Assembly: GCA_963840975.1 (NCBI GenBank)
Contig: CAWJBC010000010.1
Location: 124,001-188,000, forward strand
Direction: 5' to 3'
DNA: 64,000 bases
Source of the DNA: JAADJA01 sp963840975
GTDB lineage: Bacteria > Bacteroidota > Bacteroidia > Bacteroidales > JAADJA01
The notes beneath the pieces were generated by a model. It was not told the origin of the DNA and did not search any database. It saw only the letters and a program-made list of their open reading frames with translations. The translations under genes and the position numbers were made by a program. Numbering within the stretch: position 1 is the stretch's first letter; each line of letters begins with the position of its first letter. Positions 10,002 to 18,954 of the stretch are shown here, one piece after another.

Positions 10002-11767
10002 TTATTATCAATAGGCCAATTGACAATAGTGAGGAGGATGATATCTTTCGCAAAATATCTTCAAAAGAGTCTGAAATCATTTTATTTTCTAATGTTTCTC
10101 TTCCTGAAAAGCTTACTGGTTTTTCGAAAGGAGCAATTGAGCTTTCGTCCGATGAAAAAAGAGAGATCAATTACCAGTTATTCGATCAGATACTCAAATT
10201 TGGAGAAATCAAAATTGACGAAACGGCAATTGCTGACTTGCTGATGGTCGAGAAAGCCAGCATCTGGCACTACCATAAATTCAGGACTTACTTTCATATC
10301 CGAAACCTGACCTATGAAATCCGGCTGATTGAAAATTTAACAAAAGAATACCAGCAAATTACTTATTACGGTGAATCCGATAGTCTGAAACATTATCCTT
10401 TCTCTTTTCCCGGATTAACAATCCATGCAATGGGAAATAAGAAATTGAAAACAAATTATCGGACGTTGTTTTTGTATTCCCTTTTCTTCGTTACAAGGAC
10501 TTTAATAGCTTATTTAAAGATCAAAAACCTTAAAAGAGTAAAGCACATTGTTATTGATCATTCCATTAAACAAACATGTTTAAATCTAAAGACATTAAAA
10601 CCTGAACCGGGAAATTACAACCTTGCTTATTTATTCGAAAAGCTTGATGACGATTTTATTATTCTCGAAGATGTTGACATCCCTAAATTTCACAAAGGGT
10701 CTGAATTCAGAATCCATTCTGACAGTTTCAGGTCTGGCAGGAATAAATTTTTTGGAGAATTTATCCTTTTTGGAGGCCTGAAATCATCCGGGGTAAGAAA
10801 GCAAGTTAAGTTCTTTTCCTCCGCACTTTATCAGCAATACGATATAATTGAATCGCGGTTGACCAACCCGTTCGATTTAATTATTCTTAATCATCTCCGT
10901 TCACTGCATTCCTCCAGCAAATTGTTTTTATTTAAGTATTTTGCCTATAAAAAATTCTTCAGCAAGCATCAATTCAGCACTATCAGCACCATTGATGAAA
11001 ATAGTCCGAGAATTAAATCTATTCTTGACGCTGCAAAATCAAATGCAATAAAAACCATTGGCATCCAGCATGGAACCATTCATGACCTTCACCCTGCATA
11101 CATGTTCACTCACCAGGATCGGGAGAGGAAAACAGTTCCCGACTTTACCCTGGTTTGGGGTGAGCGATGGAAAGAACTTTTGGCAACCAAAGGCAACTAC
11201 AATCCTGACTCGCTGATCATTACCGGACAAATACGGACGGATATAATTCCTGTTTTGAAAAATAGAAAAATCAATGATGTAATAAGTATTCCTGAAAACA
11301 CCAGGGTTATTTTATTTGCTTCACAACCCCAGCAAGATCCAGCCTTACGAGAAAAATCAGCACTCGATGTTTTTGGTGCGATGAAGTCAGTTCCGGATGC
11401 TCACTTAATCGTTAAACTGCATCCTGCAGAGAAAAATGATGTAAATTACTATGTTGAACTTGCTAAAAAAGCAGGATGCACCAATTATCAGATTATCCGT
11501 GAGATCGATCTCTACCTGATGCTCTCACTTAGCGACATCGTAATCACATGCTTCTCCACTGTGGGCGCTGAAACCGTTTACTTTGACAAACCTTTGATCA
11601 TACTCGATCATTTAAAACAGGATATCCAGGGATATCTTAAGGAAGGAATTGCATTCCAGGCCACCAACCGCGAAGAATTAAAAAATTATATTGAAAAATT
11701 ACTCAGCAGGTCAATTGGTTGTTCAGGAAGAGAATTATCAGAGTTATATCCGCAATTTTGCTTTTAA
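9992..11767 (+). CDS. GT-B type surface glycosyltransferase, C-terminus frameshifted
   Basis: A cytoplasmic protein of 591 residues as read. The first about 330 residues resemble nothing I recognise. The second half has GT-B features: IGIQHGT (about residue 355), VKLHPAE (about 470) and TCFSTVGAETVYFDKPLI (about 525). These resemble the HP and S/T motifs of capsule, Kdo and polysialic acid transferases and of CDP-glycerol transferases. Given the convergent CMP-nonulosonate operon, a nonulosonate transferase is an attractive but unproved idea. The frame stops at 11767, but a neighbouring frame from about 11727 continues NYQSYIRNFAFKIDG and ends at 11819 (LKFIKNL), the expected C-terminal helix of such enzymes. 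One surplus base near 11720-11735 would explain it. The gene overlaps the flippase stop by ten bases. Confidence 0.75.
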   Translation: MEIIIINRPIDNSEEDDIFRKISSKESEIILFSNVSLPEKLTGFSKGAIELSSDEKREINYQLFDQILKFGEIKIDETAIADLLMVEKASIWHYHKFRTYFHIRNLTYEIRLIENLTKEYQQITYYGESDSLKHYPFSFPGLTIHAMGNKKLKTNYRTLFLYSLFFVTRTLIAYLKIKNLKRVKHIVIDHSIKQTCLNLKTLKPEPGNYNLAYLFEKLDDDFIILEDVDIPKFHKGSEFRIHSDSFRSGRNKFFGEFILFGGLKSSGVRKQVKFFSSALYQQYDIIESRLTNPFDLIILNHLRSLHSSSKLFLFKYFAYKKFFSKHQFSTISTIDENSPRIKSILDAAKSNAIKTIGIQHGTIHDLHPAYMFTHQDRERKTVPDFTLVWGERWKELLATKGNYNPDSLIITGQIRTDIIPVLKNRKINDVISIPENTRVILFASQPQQDPALREKSALDVFGAMKSVPDAHLIVKLHPAEKNDVNYYVELAKKAGCTNYQIIREIDLYLMLSLSDIVITCFSTVGAETVYFDKPLIILDHLKQDIQGYLKEGIAFQATNREELKNYIEKLLSRSIGCSGRELSELYPQFCF

Positions 11768-11805
11768 GATAGATGGTCAGGTAGCCGAAAGAATATTAAA
11801 ATTCA

Positions 11806-12327
11806 TTAAGAATCTTTAAACTTTTCAAGGTAATTATTGATCACGGTTTCCAATACTCCTGATTCACTGAGTATCTTTTCGACGAATTCTCTGAATACAC
11901 CTTCTCCCCCGCTTTTCTTAAGATTCCATTTTGCAAAGCTTTTCACATATTCAGGTGCATTTGCCGGAGTTGCGCTGATACAAACTTTCCGAAGCAAAGG
12001 AACATCATTGATATCATCCCCAATATAAGCAACCTCTTCCGCCATTTCCAGGCCTAATTTATTGCAAAGTTTTCGGGCAACTTTCAATTTATCCTTAACT
12101 CCCATATAGAGGTAGTCAATTTTCAGTTTCTCAGCCCTCCGTTTCACGATTTCCGTGTCCTCTCCGGTTATAATGCCAACCGGAACTCCTAATTTTTTCA
12201 AAAATAAAACTCCGGCACTATCCGAGGTGTTAAATTTTTTCCATTCATTATCATGGTTATCGTAATACATTCCACCATCCGTCCAAACCCCGTCTATGTC
12301 AGTAAGTACAAGTTTAATTTTCATCAT
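11806..12327 (-). CDS. KdsC-like HAD phosphatase (nonulosonate or Kdo 8-phosphate phosphatase)
   Basis: A small cytoplasmic haloacid-dehalogenase phosphatase of 173 residues, the usual KdsC length with no cap domain. Motif I is LTDIDGVWTDGG with the nucleophile Asp and the second Asp two residues later. Motif II is GIITGED, the conserved Lys is in VKDKL, and motif III is YIGDDINDVPLL. The family removes phosphate from 3-deoxy-octulosonate 8-phosphate or from nonulosonate 9-phosphates. Because it is the last gene of an spsF-neuB operon (its ATG overlaps the neuB stop in ATGA), it may act on a phosphorylated nine-carbon sugar made by the NeuB-like enzyme. A plain KdsC role in lipopolysaccharide cannot be excluded, since no kdsA or kdsB is nearby. 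Confidence 0.85.
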   Translation of the reverse strand: MMKIKLVLTDIDGVWTDGGMYYDNHDNEWKKFNTSDSAGVLFLKKLGVPVGIITGEDTEIVKRRAEKLKIDYLYMGVKDKLKVARKLCNKLGLEMAEEVAYIGDDINDVPLLRKVCISATPANAPEYVKSFAKWNLKKSGGEGVFREFVEKILSESGVLETVINNYLEKFKDS

Positions 12328-13364
12328 TCAATCATGTTTTTGTAAATAATTTCATCTTTTGGAATAGTTACTTTTGCTATTTTCCCAATCACATTGATTC
12401 GTTCAGCCCATTTAAACCCATCACCGGGACTAAGCATATGTATATCCTGCTGTGTGATAATTTCGCCTTGCTTTATTTCACGCAATGAAGCAATGGATCG
12501 CTCAAGCTTCACCTTTGTTTCTTTTATGCTGTCGCTCACAAAAATTTCCTTTGAACCCATTGCCATTTCAACATTGCGGATATCTCTCACCATTCTGTAA
12601 ATTCCATCCGGGCCCAATGATCCTTCATGATCCGTGCCTTTCATTTTACGGTCGAGGGTAATGTGCTTTTCAATGATTTCCGAGCCCAGAACCACGGCCG
12701 CCACAGGAATCACAATCCCGATAGAATGATCCGAATAGCCGATAGTATATTCCGGATAATTTTCTTTTAAATACTGGATTGTATTGAGGTTGATGTTCTT
12801 ATACTCCGATGGATATTGTGATAAACAATGCAGAATCGAGACATGGTTATGATATTTGGTGATCACGGCGAGGGCATTGTCAATTTCCGGCTTCCCTCCC
12901 ATCCCTGTCGAAAGGATCATAGGTACTTTTGTTTCAGCCAGTGCTTCCAGCAAAGGCAAATTGGTGAGGTCGCGCGAGGCAACCTTCAAACGGTCAGGCG
13001 TAAAATATCTGAACATCGAAAGGCATCCTCTTGCGCAAAGGGTTTCCACAAAGTCAAGCCCTTTGTCCTTGGCATAGCGATAAAGCTCGAAATGCTGCTC
13101 ATCATTCAGCTCCAGGAATGCACGGTGTTCGCCATACGTTTTACCAAACGAATGAGGAACGTCATAAGGTTTCAGCATGGCGCTTGCAGACAATTCTTCC
13201 TTCAGGTCACGTTTGGTAAATTTAACCGCATCTATCGGTTTTAGCTTCTCACCGAATAATTTATCAATGACAGGTTCGGAAACAACGTCAATCAGCTTCC
13301 TGGCAATTGACATATCACCATTATGATTTTGTCCGATTTCTCCAACAATATAGGTCGATTTCAT
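12324..13364 (-). CDS. NeuB/SpsE-family nonulosonic acid synthase
   Basis: A 346-residue enzyme of the sialic acid synthase family, which condenses phosphoenolpyruvate with a six-carbon amino sugar to give a nine-carbon 2-keto acid. Visible features are VGEIGQNHNGD at the N-terminus (the TIM-barrel signature), ILSTGMGG, HCLSQYPS, TIGYSDHSIG and EKHITLDRKMKGTDHEGSL around the metal and substrate site. A C-terminal SAF/antifreeze-like domain covers about residues 285-346 (SIASLREIKQGEIITQQDI). Length is normal. It overlaps spsF by four bases upstream and the phosphatase by four bases downstream. The exact product (Neu5Ac, legionaminic, pseudaminic or a phosphorylated form) cannot be told from sequence. 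No NeuC epimerase or PseB/LegB-type dehydratase is in the window. Confidence 0.92.
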   Translation of the reverse strand: MKSTYIVGEIGQNHNGDMSIARKLIDVVSEPVIDKLFGEKLKPIDAVKFTKRDLKEELSASAMLKPYDVPHSFGKTYGEHRAFLELNDEQHFELYRYAKDKGLDFVETLCARGCLSMFRYFTPDRLKVASRDLTNLPLLEALAETKVPMILSTGMGGKPEIDNALAVITKYHNHVSILHCLSQYPSEYKNINLNTIQYLKENYPEYTIGYSDHSIGIVIPVAAVVLGSEIIEKHITLDRKMKGTDHEGSLGPDGIYRMVRDIRNVEMAMGSKEIFVSDSIKETKVKLERSIASLREIKQGEIITQQDIHMLSPGDGFKWAERINVIGKIAKVTIPKDEIIYKNMIE

Positions 13365-14125
13365 ACTTTCCTGTTCATTTCAATTTGCTTGTTCATCCTG
13401 CTAAGATAGTCAGGATTCTTGTCGATCCATTGTACAATATGTTCGGGAACCAATGGAATATTTTCTTGTTTCAAATGATAATAGATTTCCTTCATCATTA
13501 TAAAATCAGCTTCTGTATCCACCGTAAGCCTGATATCATCTCTGAAAAACAAAAAATCCGGAGCATTGACCAATTTTACACTGAATTTTTCAGGATGCTG
13601 ATAAACATAATTGGTAACATGTTCCCGGTAAAATGATTCCGCAATCTCTTCATTTGCTCTCTTCAACGCCGACAGCGCCACAACCTCTCCCCAAAAACCT
13701 GAATGGGTCAATATGGAAGGGATCTCACCTGTAACTTTATACCCAACGTAATCCAAATGACCAGTATCGACGTAGTCAGCCAAAGCAACGGTCCCCTGAA
13801 TGTCGAACAATGGATTATCAGCACAAACCCTGACAACATAATCCAGGTTAAATTTTTCGGCAGCCTTGATAAACCTTTTGAGGACGTCATTTTCCGAACC
13901 CCTGAATAAATTAACTTTCTTTCGTCTGGCAATGGTTTCAATTTCATCGTCCAGAACGCTTTCTGTTGTGGCAACAATTATGGGCATTGAGTTGTTCAGT
14001 TCAGAAATAAAACGATCTATGATCAATTCAAACATGGAATGTTCTTCATAGAAAGGAAGGATCATTTTCCTGGCCAGCCTTGTTGATCCGGTTCTGACTT
14101 GTATGATAATTCCAATATTTCCCAA
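13361..14125 (-). CDS. SpsF-like cytidylyltransferase family protein
   Basis: A 254-residue nucleotidyltransferase of the SpsF/acylneuraminate cytidylyltransferase family. The nucleotide-binding start is IIQVRTGSTRLARKM, the usual RxxSTRLPxK with Ala in place of Pro. It is followed by IIVATTES and YVVRVCADNPLFD, the metal-binding Asp segment. It should activate an acidic sugar with CMP, or act as the spore-coat SpsF type; here it heads an operon with NeuB- and KdsC-like genes, so CMP-nonulosonate formation is the simplest reading. It is shorter than many NeuA proteins, as usual for SpsF. A CAAAAGTA block at 14151-14158 (TACTTTTG on this strand) is a likely -7 element just upstream. Confidence 0.85.
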   Translation of the reverse strand: MGNIGIIIQVRTGSTRLARKMILPFYEEHSMFELIIDRFISELNNSMPIIVATTESVLDDEIETIARRKKVNLFRGSENDVLKRFIKAAEKFNLDYVVRVCADNPLFDIQGTVALADYVDTGHLDYVGYKVTGEIPSILTHSGFWGEVVALSALKRANEEIAESFYREHVTNYVYQHPEKFSVKLVNAPDFLFFRDDIRLTVDTEADFIMMKEIYYHLKQENIPLVPEHIVQWIDKNPDYLSRMNKQIEMNRKV

Positions 14126-14150
14126 CGATTTCTGATTTAGAGATTCAAAG

Positions 14151-14158
14151 CAAAAGTA
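14151..14158 (-). promoter_or_regulatory. Putative -7 element of the spsF-neuB-kdsC operon
   Basis: On the minus strand this reads TACTTTTG, an exact TAnnTTTG Bacteroidetes -7 element. It lies 26 bases before the spsF start codon. A TTG further upstream is more distant than the ideal spacing, so only the -7 box is convincing. Confidence 0.45.
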
Positions 14159-14247
14159 ATAATATTAAAACGAAGGATTAACCAACCCCTTTTCAAATTT
14201 CGAACTAAAGATTTTTAAAATTTTCATTTGAATTCTCGATTTATCCA

Positions 14248-14255
14248 TATATTTA
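14248..14255 (+). promoter_or_regulatory. Putative promoter of the FISUMP protein gene
   Basis: TATATTTA at this position differs from TAnnTTTG in the last base only, and TTTG lies at 14227-14230, 17 bases upstream. It sits 50 bases before the ATG at 14306. Confidence 0.35.
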
Positions 14256-14305
14256 CACATTCATTAGATTAGAGCAAGATCATATAAAGTCTAAAAATAC
14301 AAAAG

Positions 14306-17300
14306 ATGAAAAAAATTACATCCGCCTTGTTGCTTTGCATGGCAATCCAGTTTTCATTTTCACAAGCAATTAACTTAAATTTAAAAGTCTTCATCGAAGG
14401 TCCGTATTATAATGGACAGATGACCCCATTTCTAAATGTACTTGGATATTTACCGGTTAACCAGCCATACAATATTGATCCATGGAACTACAATGGAACA
14501 GAATCCGTAGGTTCAGTTCCAAATGCAAACATTGTGGATTGGGTTTTAGTGGATGTATTAAAACCTCACTCCAATGGCAATCAAATCAGGTTTGAGGTAA
14601 TGGGGCGAAAAGCGGGGTTTCTCTTTAAAGATGGCTATATAAAAGACATTGATGGTACAAGCAACCTGACTGTAGAAACAAAAATGACATCTGGTTTTTA
14701 TATTCGGATTCATCACCGGAATCACCTTTCGGTCATTTCAGCAGTTCCCCTTATAGAATCAGCCGGAGTTTTCTCCTACGACTTTACCCTCTCTGCCGAT
14801 CAGGCTCTGGGTGGTTTCTTAAGGCAAAAACAGCTTTCAACTTTAATCTGGGGGATGATTGCTGCCGATGCCAATGCCAGCGGTCAGATTGACAACCGTG
14901 ATAAAAATGAAGTCTGGCTCCTGCAGCAAGGTCTTACCGGATATTTTGTTGGTGATTTTAATCTGGACACCCAGGTTGATGCCGACGATAAAGTAGTTAA
15001 ATGGGAACCAAATGCAGGAAAAAGCAGTTATCCGGTTAAAGATACCATTTTACCCTTGTTTATTTGTGGTTCCTCATCTGTTATGTTGAATGGTTTGGTT
15101 TATGGGACTGTTAAATTCAATGATCAATGCTGGCTCGACCGGAACCTTGGAGCAAACCAGGTGGCAACCGCATACAACGATCCGTTAAGTTATGGAGAGC
15201 TTTTTCAATGGGGACGACTGATAGATGGACATCAAATCCGGACCAGTTCAACTACAAATACCTTGTCTCCTTCTGATGTTCCGGGACACGGTGATTTTAT
15301 CATCACAGAAGATGATCCATACGATTGGCGAAGCCCTCAAAACAATAACCTCTGGCAGCAAGCCACAAACATTAACAATCCCTGTCCTGATGGCTGGAAT
15401 ATTCCTTCCCTTGCCCAATGGCAGGATGCAACTGTCGGATGGTCAAACCGCACAGATGCCTTTAATTCGATATTGAAGCTTCCTTCGGCGGGTTGGCGGA
15501 ATGAAAGTGTTGGCAATATTTCAAATGCTGGTTCATGGGGAAACTATTGGACCACTTCTGTTAATTCAACCGGAGCAAGGGGAATTTATTTTGACTCCTT
15601 TAATTTCAATTCAAACACTTATGCCCGTGCTTCCGGCAGATCGGTTCGATGTTTAAAAACCGATTATGTCCCCAACAATCCCCCTGCCGAACCTTCCGAA
15701 CCGATCCCGGCAAACGGAGCAATAGATGTAGAAACAAATATAAATCTTTCATGGGTTTGCTCTGACCCCGATGGTGACGACCTGACCTATAACATCTATT
15801 TTGGAACGACAGAGATTCCACCTCTTGTTGTAACAAACAATCCCGACACTACATGGAATCCCGGTTTGCTGAACCTTAACACTACCTATTATTGGAAAAT
15901 TGTTGCCTACGATATTTATGGCGATTCAACTCAAAGTGCTGTTTGGAATTTTACAACAAAAATCCCATTTGATTGTGGAGATATTTTGGTTGACAGTCGT
16001 GACGGGCAAACCTACAATACCGTTCAAATAGGAGAACAATGCTGGATGGCGGAAAATCTCAACATCGGAACAATGATTAATGGAAATTCGGATCAAACGG
16101 ATAATGGTGCAATTGAGAAATACTGTTATGACAACAATAATTTTAATTGTGACAATTATGGTGGGTTGTATCAGTGGAATGAGATGATGGAATACTCTAC
16201 ACAGGTTGGAACTCAAGGTATTTGTCCTAATGGTTGGCATTTACCGACAGACGCGGAATATTCAAATTTAACTGACTATCTTGGCGGTATAAGCATAGCT
16301 GGTGGCAAAATGAAAACAACAGGCACCATCGAAAATAGTACTGGTTTGTGGTATGCTCCAAATACCGGAGCAACTAATTCAAGTGGTTTTTCTGCCCTTC
16401 CTAGTGGCTATCTTCTCAACCTTGGTAATTTTGTACAACTTGGATATTATGCAGATTTTTGGTCTTCTACTGATTCCTGGTACAGGGAATTGCGTTATAA
16501 TTTTGAGGAGGTTCACCAAAGTATTTATAATGAATACAGTGGTTTTAGCGTCCGCTGTATTAAAGACAATCCCGCCACCTGGTCTTGTGGGAATCCTCTT
16601 CTTGATACCCGTGACGGACAAACCTATAATACTGTCCAAATTGGAGAACAATGTTGGATGGCTGAAAACCTGAACATCGGAACAATGATAAATGGAAGTT
16701 TAGATCAAACAGATAATGGTGCAATTGAGAAATACTGTTATGACAACAACACAGCTAACTGTGATACTTATGGGGGAATGTATCAATGGAATGAAGTGAT
16801 GCAATACACGACTCAAGAAGGCACGATAGGACTGTGCCCGGCTGGTTGGCACATACCTACTGATGCAGAGTTTTTTACTTTGACTGACTTTTTAGGTGGT
16901 GAAAATATAGCTGGAGGTAAAATGAAAACTACGGGTGCTATTGAAGAAGGCACAGGATTATGGTATTCACCCAACACCGGAGCGACTAATCTTAGTGGAT
17001 TTTCATTGTTGCCTCTTGGTTTCAGGAATGCGCAGGGTAATTTTGGTAATCTGAGCTTAAGCGGAACAATTTGGTCTTCAACGGAAGAAAGTTCTGCAAA
17101 TGCCTGGGCAAGAAGCTTTTTTCATTATGATGCAATTGCGTATCATCACTTCGGAAGTAAGATAAGCGGAGAACCAGTTCGTTGCATAAAAAATTCCCCA
17201 CTTCCAACCTGGTCATGCGGCGATCCTCTTAATGATACCCGTGACGGACAAACCTACAACACTGTGCAAATTGGAGAGCAATGCTGGATGTCGGAGAACC

Positions 17301-18493
17301 TAAATATTGGAACTATGATACCAGGCACTACCGAAATGACCAACAATAGTATTATTGAAAAGTATTGCTATAACGATGATGAAACAAACTGCAACACTTA
17401 TGGTGGGTTTTACCAATGGAATGAAATGATGCAGTATACAACTCAAGAAGGTACCCAAGGCGTCTGTCATATAGGATGGCACTTACCCTCAATATTTGAG
17501 TGGTGTACTCTTTTTCAATATGTTGATCCATCTGTAAATTGCAACATTGGCACTGGATATATTGGTACAGATGTAGGTGCAAAATTGAAAAGTACAACTG
17601 GTTGGTATCTTGGAGGAAATGGTACAAATTCCTACGGCTTTGATGCCTTGCCAGGAGGATATTTTGTTAATAATGGAGTATACTATGGTGTATTGGACGC
17701 TGGAGCATGGTGGTCATCAACAGAATTCTACACATTAACATCATATTATTTCAATCTAAGCTATAATAAGGATAATTTATTTCTTGACCAAAATGGTTAT
17801 AAACTGGATGGCTCTTCAGTCCGTTGCCTCAAAGATACACCACCACCCACCTGGTCTTGTGGCGATCCCCTCAACGATACCCGTGATGGACAAACCTACA
17901 ACACCGTCCAAATAGGAGAACAATGCTGGATGGCGGAAAATCTGAATGTTGGTGACAAAATTCAAGGTGTTTATAATCAATCAAACAATTCAATAATCGA
18001 AAAATATTGTTATAATAATTCCTCTGATAGTTGTAATATTTGGGGAGGACTTTATCAATGGGAGGAAGCAATGCAATATATACCTGAAATTGGAACACAA
18101 GGAATATGTCCTATTGGTTGGCATATTCCATCTGATAATGAATGGTGTATTTTAGAAAACTATGCTGATTCAATAATCGTCCCATGTGATCAAGAAGGAT
18201 TTAGAGGGATTTATTGTGCAGGAAACTTGAAAGAAGTTGGGACAATCCATTGGTGGGAACCGAATACAGCTGCTACAGATTTATATGGCTTTTCAGCATT
18301 AGCAGCTGGTGACAGGTACTATGATGTCTGGCCAACATATGCAGACATTTATGCTTATGCGAATTTCTGGACATCGAACGAACAGGATAATTTATGGAAA
18401 TGGTATAGAGCATTTACTTGGGTTCAAGGTCATGCTAAAAGGGGTGCGGCAGAAAAAACTTATGGTTTCTCAGTTAGATGCCTGAAGAATTAG
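14306..18493 (+). CDS. Secreted 1395-residue protein with dockerin-like region and five FISUMP units
   Basis: A signal peptide (MKKITSALLLCMAIQFSFSQ) leads a beta-rich domain (about 21-180). Two calcium-loop-like segments follow, DANASGQIDNRDKN and DFNLDTQVDADDKV (about 190-230), as in dockerins. A divergent FISUMP unit covers about 255-450, a fibronectin III-like domain about 452-551, and four closely similar FISUMP units start near 555, 760, 969 and 1185. Each of these opens with DxRDGQTYNTVQIGEQCWM, contains GWHxPTDAE and closes with SVRC(I/L)K. FISUMP (TIGR02145) is a lectin-like secreted domain of unknown role, abundant in Fibrobacter and Bacteroidetes. The four units share long stretches of almost identical DNA, a sign of recent internal duplication. 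The protein ends directly after the last unit with no visible T9SS sorting domain, so its surface attachment is unclear. Confidence 0.85.
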   Translation: MKKITSALLLCMAIQFSFSQAINLNLKVFIEGPYYNGQMTPFLNVLGYLPVNQPYNIDPWNYNGTESVGSVPNANIVDWVLVDVLKPHSNGNQIRFEVMGRKAGFLFKDGYIKDIDGTSNLTVETKMTSGFYIRIHHRNHLSVISAVPLIESAGVFSYDFTLSADQALGGFLRQKQLSTLIWGMIAADANASGQIDNRDKNEVWLLQQGLTGYFVGDFNLDTQVDADDKVVKWEPNAGKSSYPVKDTILPLFICGSSSVMLNGLVYGTVKFNDQCWLDRNLGANQVATAYNDPLSYGELFQWGRLIDGHQIRTSSTTNTLSPSDVPGHGDFIITEDDPYDWRSPQNNNLWQQATNINNPCPDGWNIPSLAQWQDATVGWSNRTDAFNSILKLPSAGWRNESVGNISNAGSWGNYWTTSVNSTGARGIYFDSFNFNSNTYARASGRSVRCLKTDYVPNNPPAEPSEPIPANGAIDVETNINLSWVCSDPDGDDLTYNIYFGTTEIPPLVVTNNPDTTWNPGLLNLNTTYYWKIVAYDIYGDSTQSAVWNFTTKIPFDCGDILVDSRDGQTYNTVQIGEQCWMAENLNIGTMINGNSDQTDNGAIEKYCYDNNNFNCDNYGGLYQWNEMMEYSTQVGTQGICPNGWHLPTDAEYSNLTDYLGGISIAGGKMKTTGTIENSTGLWYAPNTGATNSSGFSALPSGYLLNLGNFVQLGYYADFWSSTDSWYRELRYNFEEVHQSIYNEYSGFSVRCIKDNPATWSCGNPLLDTRDGQTYNTVQIGEQCWMAENLNIGTMINGSLDQTDNGAIEKYCYDNNTANCDTYGGMYQWNEVMQYTTQEGTIGLCPAGWHIPTDAEFFTLTDFLGGENIAGGKMKTTGAIEEGTGLWYSPNTGATNLSGFSLLPLGFRNAQGNFGNLSLSGTIWSSTEESSANAWARSFFHYDAIAYHHFGSKISGEPVRCIKNSPLPTWSCGDPLNDTRDGQTYNTVQIGEQCWMSENLNIGTMIPGTTEMTNNSIIEKYCYNDDETNCNTYGGFYQWNEMMQYTTQEGTQGVCHIGWHLPSIFEWCTLFQYVDPSVNCNIGTGYIGTDVGAKLKSTTGWYLGGNGTNSYGFDALPGGYFVNNGVYYGVLDAGAWWSSTEFYTLTSYYFNLSYNKDNLFLDQNGYKLDGSSVRCLKDTPPPTWSCGDPLNDTRDGQTYNTVQIGEQCWMAENLNVGDKIQGVYNQSNNSIIEKYCYNNSSDSCNIWGGLYQWEEAMQYIPEIGTQGICPIGWHIPSDNEWCILENYADSIIVPCDQEGFRGIYCAGNLKEVGTIHWWEPNTAATDLYGFSALAAGDRYYDVWPTYADIYAYANFWTSNEQDNLWKWYRAFTWVQGHAKRGAAEKTYGFSVRCLKN

Positions 18494-18519
18494 CCGTAGT
18501 GAAAACAATACCCCCCGCT

Positions 18520-18544
18520 GCCCGCACGATTGCATCGTGTGGGC
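18520..18544. repeat. Hairpin, ten-base near-perfect inverted repeat
   Basis: GCCCGCACGA and TCGTGTGGGC pair around a five-base loop (TTGCA) with one G-T wobble. No T-run follows in either direction, so it is not a standard terminator. It lies 26 bases after the FISUMP gene and could be a repeat-type palindrome. The remaining bases to 18699 show no gene. Confidence 0.6.
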
Positions 18545-18699
18545 ATGGAGTCTCAAAGCCCCAATTTCCATTTTCCAATTTCATCATTCTTTCCCCTTCG
18601 TTCGGCGTAGTCTCCGATACGTTGAAATTTAAAATTCGCAAGCCTGCTAAGTTTCAGTATACAAAATAAATAGTAAATTTGTAGTAAATATTTTGAATT

Positions 18700-18954
18700 A
18701 TGGACTTACAGACACGAAAACTTAACATCATAGAATACCTGATCGGGCTTAAGGACGAAAATATTTTTAAAGTAATTGAAGATCTGATCAATCAATCAAA
18801 AACCAGGAAAGAAAAATCATACAGTCCATTTACTCAAAAGGAATTGATTGAACGGGCAAAGAAATCCAATGAAGATTACCTTGCAGGAAATTTCATTGAC
18901 CAGGAACCATTAGAAATTAAATCAAATAATTATGAGCAACATAAAATTATTTGA
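18700..18954 (+). CDS. Small antitoxin-like protein paired with BRO-N gene
   Basis: An 84-residue charged protein beginning MDLQTRKLNIIEYLIGLKDE. The start resembles small Bacteroidetes antitoxin-like proteins that normally precede RelE/ParE-type toxins: a conserved MDLxxxKLxxIxxxL helix, then a charged segment (SYSPFTQKELIERAKKSNED). Its end overlaps the BRO-N gene by 23 bases, so the two are translated as a pair. A second member of the same family begins at 63844. No toxin of the usual kind follows here; instead the partner is a BRO-N protein, which is unusual. The antitoxin role is inference from the N-terminal pattern and gene order. Confidence 0.65.
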   Translation: MDLQTRKLNIIEYLIGLKDENIFKVIEDLINQSKTRKEKSYSPFTQKELIERAKKSNEDYLAGNFIDQEPLEIKSNNYEQHKII

